DNA from: CALBPI01 sp039033995
GTDB taxonomy: Bacteria; Pseudomonadota; Gammaproteobacteria; Steroidobacterales; Woeseiaceae
NCBI GenBank assembly: GCA_039033995.1
Contig: JBCCBP010000011.1
Coordinates: forward strand, 1 to 64,000
Direction: 5' to 3'
Length of the DNA stretch: 64,000 nucleotides
Below the pieces are notes generated by a model that saw only the letters and a list, made by a program, of their open reading frames with translations, searched no databases and was not told the origin of the DNA. The position numbers were made by a program, and so were the translations under genes. Of this stretch, positions 61,540-64,000 are shown piece by piece (position 1 is the stretch's first letter; each line of letters opens with the position of its first letter).

Positions 61540-62907
61540 ATGATCGATGAACACCTTTGCGCGCGATTCGCGTGTCCGCGCTGCGACAGCAAGCTGGTTG
61601 CGCATCCCGATGGATTGCTTTCGGTTGGCAGCAAGACCGTGTATCCGCTACTCGATGAGGTGCCCTTTTTGTTCGCCGAGCCCGGTGTCGCTCTGGATGA
61701 ATGGCGTCAGCGCTACCATGCCCGTGAGCGAGAGATCGAGCAGCGCCGATCGGTGTTGCAGCAAGCGCTCGATGAGAGCACGTTGCGGGCAGCGACACGG
61801 GCGCGATTGGCGCATGAAGATGCTGCATTGGATGCCCATGCGAAAGAGTTGCGCGACATTCTGTCTGAATTGGACACCCATCAACTCGCGGCGAATCATG
61901 AAACGTATCTGGCGCTGCGAACCCGCTTGCCGGAAGATCAGGGCTTAGTCACTTACTATGCCAATTTGCATCGCGACTGGTGCTGGGGTGATACGGAGAA
62001 CCGGCAGTCCGTAGATCTGGTCTCAGACGCGATCGGAGCCAGCGGTCCGGGTGATTTGCTGGTGCTCGGTGCCGGTGGTGGGCGGCTCGCCTACGATTTA
62101 CACCAGCGTTTTGATCACACATTGACGTTCGCACTCGATTTCAATCCACTACTCATGATCGCCGCGAAACGGTTGTCGGCTGGTGAGACGATCGATTTGC
62201 ATGAGTTTCCTATTGCGCCAGCAACAAGCGGCGACGTCGCGGTGCAGCGCACACTGGCTGCGCCTGAAGCCGCGCGACCCGGTCTGCACTGGGTGCTGGC
62301 TAACGCGTTGCGACCGCCCTTCCAGCCGATGAGTTTCGATACACTGGTGACACCGTGGTTGGTCGATGTCATCGACGAGCCGCTGCCATTGCAGGCGCAG
62401 CGCTGGAATCGACTGCTTAGAACTGGCGGCCGCTGGATATGGTTTGGTTCACATGCGTTTCGTAGCGGTGGTCCGTTAGGCGAGTTCAGTATTGAAGAGT
62501 CACAGGAGATTATTGCGGCGAGCGGATTTTCGGATATTGAACTCGTGGAAGCGGAGCTGCCCTACATGGTTTCCCCGGCGAACCGGCACGCACGACAGGA
62601 ACGCGTGGTCGTTATGTCGATGACCAAAACGGCTGATGCGGATGCGCCGGGCCGTCATGTGGCACTGCCGGATTGGCTGGTCGATACGTCGCTGCCTGTG
62701 CCGGGTAGTGAATCGTTCCAATCCCAGGGCATGGCATCGCGGATACACGCCTTTTTCTTTTCGATGATCGATGGGCAGCGCAGCCTTGACGAGATGGCCT
62801 TGTTGATGGAGCAGGAGCGACTGATGCCCAAGTCCGAAGGCGTTGCGACGCTGAGAAACTTCCTGATTCGCGCGTTGGCGGTGAGCGAGGGCTATTCGGC
62901 GCTTTAG
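61540..62907 (+). CDS. Trm112-like zinc-ribbon and N2227-like methyltransferase fusion
   Basis: 455 residues from the ATG at 61540 (an upstream ATG at 61483 is in frame but adds an unrecognised 19 residues). The first 50 residues resemble Trm112: FACPRCDSKL and VYPLLDEVPFLF. After a helical linker, LLVLGAGGGRLAYDLHQRF near 175 is a SAM-binding motif I, and LLRTGGRWIWFGSH with GEFSIEESQEII and ELPYMVSPANRHARQ is reminiscent of the N2227/carnosine methyltransferase family. The last 90 residues (MIDGQRSLDEMALLME) form a separate helical domain. Substrate unknown. Confidence 0.7.
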   Translation: MIDEHLCARFACPRCDSKLVAHPDGLLSVGSKTVYPLLDEVPFLFAEPGVALDEWRQRYHAREREIEQRRSVLQQALDESTLRAATRARLAHEDAALDAHAKELRDILSELDTHQLAANHETYLALRTRLPEDQGLVTYYANLHRDWCWGDTENRQSVDLVSDAIGASGPGDLLVLGAGGGRLAYDLHQRFDHTLTFALDFNPLLMIAAKRLSAGETIDLHEFPIAPATSGDVAVQRTLAAPEAARPGLHWVLANALRPPFQPMSFDTLVTPWLVDVIDEPLPLQAQRWNRLLRTGGRWIWFGSHAFRSGGPLGEFSIEESQEIIAASGFSDIELVEAELPYMVSPANRHARQERVVVMSMTKTADADAPGRHVALPDWLVDTSLPVPGSESFQSQGMASRIHAFFFSMIDGQRSLDEMALLMEQERLMPKSEGVATLRNFLIRALAVSEGYSAL

Positions 62908-62961
62908 CGCAGCGGGCCTTACCTTTGCCGGACATTTTCATTCACTGACGGAGTGTGACCT

Positions 62962-63252
62962 ATGGCAGCGTATATGTTGATTGCGGCAAAAATTGAAGAC
63001 CGTGACGAATTTCGAGCGCAGTATGCCGCCGCCGCTGCGGCACTCGTTGCCGAGCGGGGCGGCAAGTACATCGTGTTAGGGCCGGGTGCAGAACTACTGG
63101 AAGGGACGCTGGAAGGATACACCTCTGTCGCTGTGTCGGAATGGCCGGACCGCGAAACTGCACTCGCTTTCTGGAACTCGCCGGAATACGCCGAGATAAA
63201 AAAAGGCCGTGAAGGTCTGGCAGAAGTACAGGTATTGCTCGCCGGTGATTGA
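62962..63252 (+). CDS. DUF1330-type dimeric alpha+beta barrel protein
   Basis: 96 residues, usual for the family. MAAYMLIAAKIEDRDEFRAQ starts the ferredoxin-like fold; then GGKYIVLGPGAELLEG and VAVSEWPDRETALAFWNSPE near 56-75. Such proteins are small dimeric barrels with no established general function. It follows the methyltransferase by 54 bases and may be cotranscribed. Convergent with the VOC gene (4-base gap). Confidence 0.88.
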   Translation: MAAYMLIAAKIEDRDEFRAQYAAAAAALVAERGGKYIVLGPGAELLEGTLEGYTSVAVSEWPDRETALAFWNSPEYAEIKKGREGLAEVQVLLAGD

Positions 63253-63256
63253 CGCA

Positions 63257-64000
63257 TCAATCAGCGAGCGTCGTCACCGTCTGATAGAACTCTAGCCAGA
63301 CGCCATCGGGGCCACGTGCTGCCATCAGCATAACGTCGCCATAAGGTGGCAGGTTGATGCGGATTGGTGCAAAGGCAATCTCCACGTCACTTGCCTGCAG
63401 GTGTTTGTGCAGTGCAGAGAGGTCATCGGTCGGGAACCGCAACATCAGGATGCCGAGATTGGGCGGGATGGCGCGGTGCGAAAAATCGGCGCCGGTCAGG
63501 CCGTCAAAGCTCAGCAACTCAATGCTGCCTTCGTTGTTGCCGTCCGGGCTCAGGATAGCAATATCACGGCGAATATCATCCGCCAGATTGTGCGGCAGGC
63601 CGAGCACATTGGGGCCTTCCTTTGCGCTTGCGCTGCTGTATTCCAAATAAGGTTGAAAACCCAATACCCGTTCGTAAAACTTGCGGGCCTCTGGCAGATC
63701 AGTGACGATCTGCGTGGCGTTAAACAGGCGGCTCATTTCGCGCAGCTGTGGCCAGCCTTCCAGTTCCGGTGCGACGCGTTCAATCATCGCGAAGACAATA
63801 CCGTCCGGACCTCGCGCGAGCCATTCAATGACTTCGAACTGGGCAAACCTGAAACGAACCGGGTCGCTGGTCGCTTGCCAGCCTGCCGCCTGCAGTTGGG
63901 CGAATTTGGTGGCCATATCGACCACCCGGGTGTTCACATCGAACCAGCCACCGGTATCCCAGGATTGCGCGTTGGAACGAATCTGCTGCTGATCCACGTC
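63257..64000 (-). CDS. VOC (glyoxalase/bleomycin resistance) superfamily protein, 5' end outside window
   Basis: At least 247 codons are open through base 64000. The GTG at 63997 is the first visible start, but the first VOC domain is incomplete there, so the true start is beyond the window. Two VOC modules are seen: ...VVDMATKFAQLQAAGWQ with FAQFEVIEWLARGPDGIVF, then ATQIVTDLPEARKFYERVLG with MLMAARGPDGVWLEFYQT. The fold supports metal-dependent isomerases, dioxygenases or antibiotic resistance proteins. The substrate is not inferred. Confidence 0.7.
   Translation of the reverse strand, partial: DVDQQQIRSNAQSWDTGGWFDVNTRVVDMATKFAQLQAAGWQATSDPVRFRFAQFEVIEWLARGPDGIVFAMIERVAPELEGWPQLREMSRLFNATQIVTDLPEARKFYERVLGFQPYLEYSSASAKEGPNVLGLPHNLADDIRRDIAILSPDGNNEGSIELLSFDGLTGADFSHRAIPPNLGILMLRFPTDDLSALHKHLQASDVEIAFAPIRINLPPYGDVMLMAARGPDGVWLEFYQTVTTLAD

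Overview
The window reads as chromosome of a gammaproteobacterium, probably free-living, aerobic and aquatic. This is inferred from a fused chorismate mutase/prephenate dehydrogenase (TyrA), a TonB-dependent receptor of the kind common in marine gammaproteobacteria, an RND efflux pair, a MerR (LiuR-like) leucine catabolic operon and an exosortase/PEP-CTERM system. Species cannot be named. No rRNA, tRNA, IS element, phage or CRISPR array was seen.

Region 1 (1-24.8 kb) is a large exopolysaccharide/exosortase-A locus. On the plus strand are the end of an alpha/beta hydrolase, an O-ligase, an ATP-grasp enzyme, a secreted TPR protein, a glycosyltransferase and a secreted beta-propeller-like protein. 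On the minus strand are an acyltransferase/SGNH hydrolase pair, a Tat-type secreted protein, an Ig/FnIII lipoprotein, and the exosortase-A-associated PLP decarboxylase and acyl-CoA ligase. These are followed by a nucleotide-sugar block (PIG-L deacetylase, SAF-domain dehydrogenase, SDR epimerase/dehydratase, C-methyltransferase, CDP-glucose synthase), a GT2 and a Wzx flippase. An FAD oxidoreductase and a polysaccharide pyruvyl transferase close the locus on the plus strand. The exosortase itself is not in the window.

Region 2 (24.8-36.7 kb) is mostly housekeeping and transport: tyrA-gltX, a PEP-CTERM/DUF4114 protein behind a sigma-54 promoter, a gap with 45-bp tandem repeats, an RND efflux fusion protein and permease, an alpha/beta hydrolase, an MFS transporter and purU.

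Region 3 (36.6-45.1 kb) is a MerR-controlled leucine/isovalerate catabolic operon (regulator, carboxyltransferase, biotin carboxylase, isovaleryl-CoA dehydrogenase, MaoC dehydratase, CitE-like lyase). Its gene order matches the mycobacterial Rv2502c-Rv2498c operon. A large acyl-CoA dehydrogenase diverges from it.

Region 4 (45.1-64 kb) holds an uptake group (TonB receptor, MFS, secreted two-repeat protein, Tat-type M24 peptidase), two paralogous secreted SEL1-like proteins, a TPR hybrid histidine kinase, an MFS/MarR/nitroreductase module with a 15-bp inverted-repeat operator, a second PEP-CTERM protein whose sigma-54 promoter nearly copies the first, a Trm112-like/methyltransferase protein, a DUF1330 protein and a VOC-domain protein cut by the window end.
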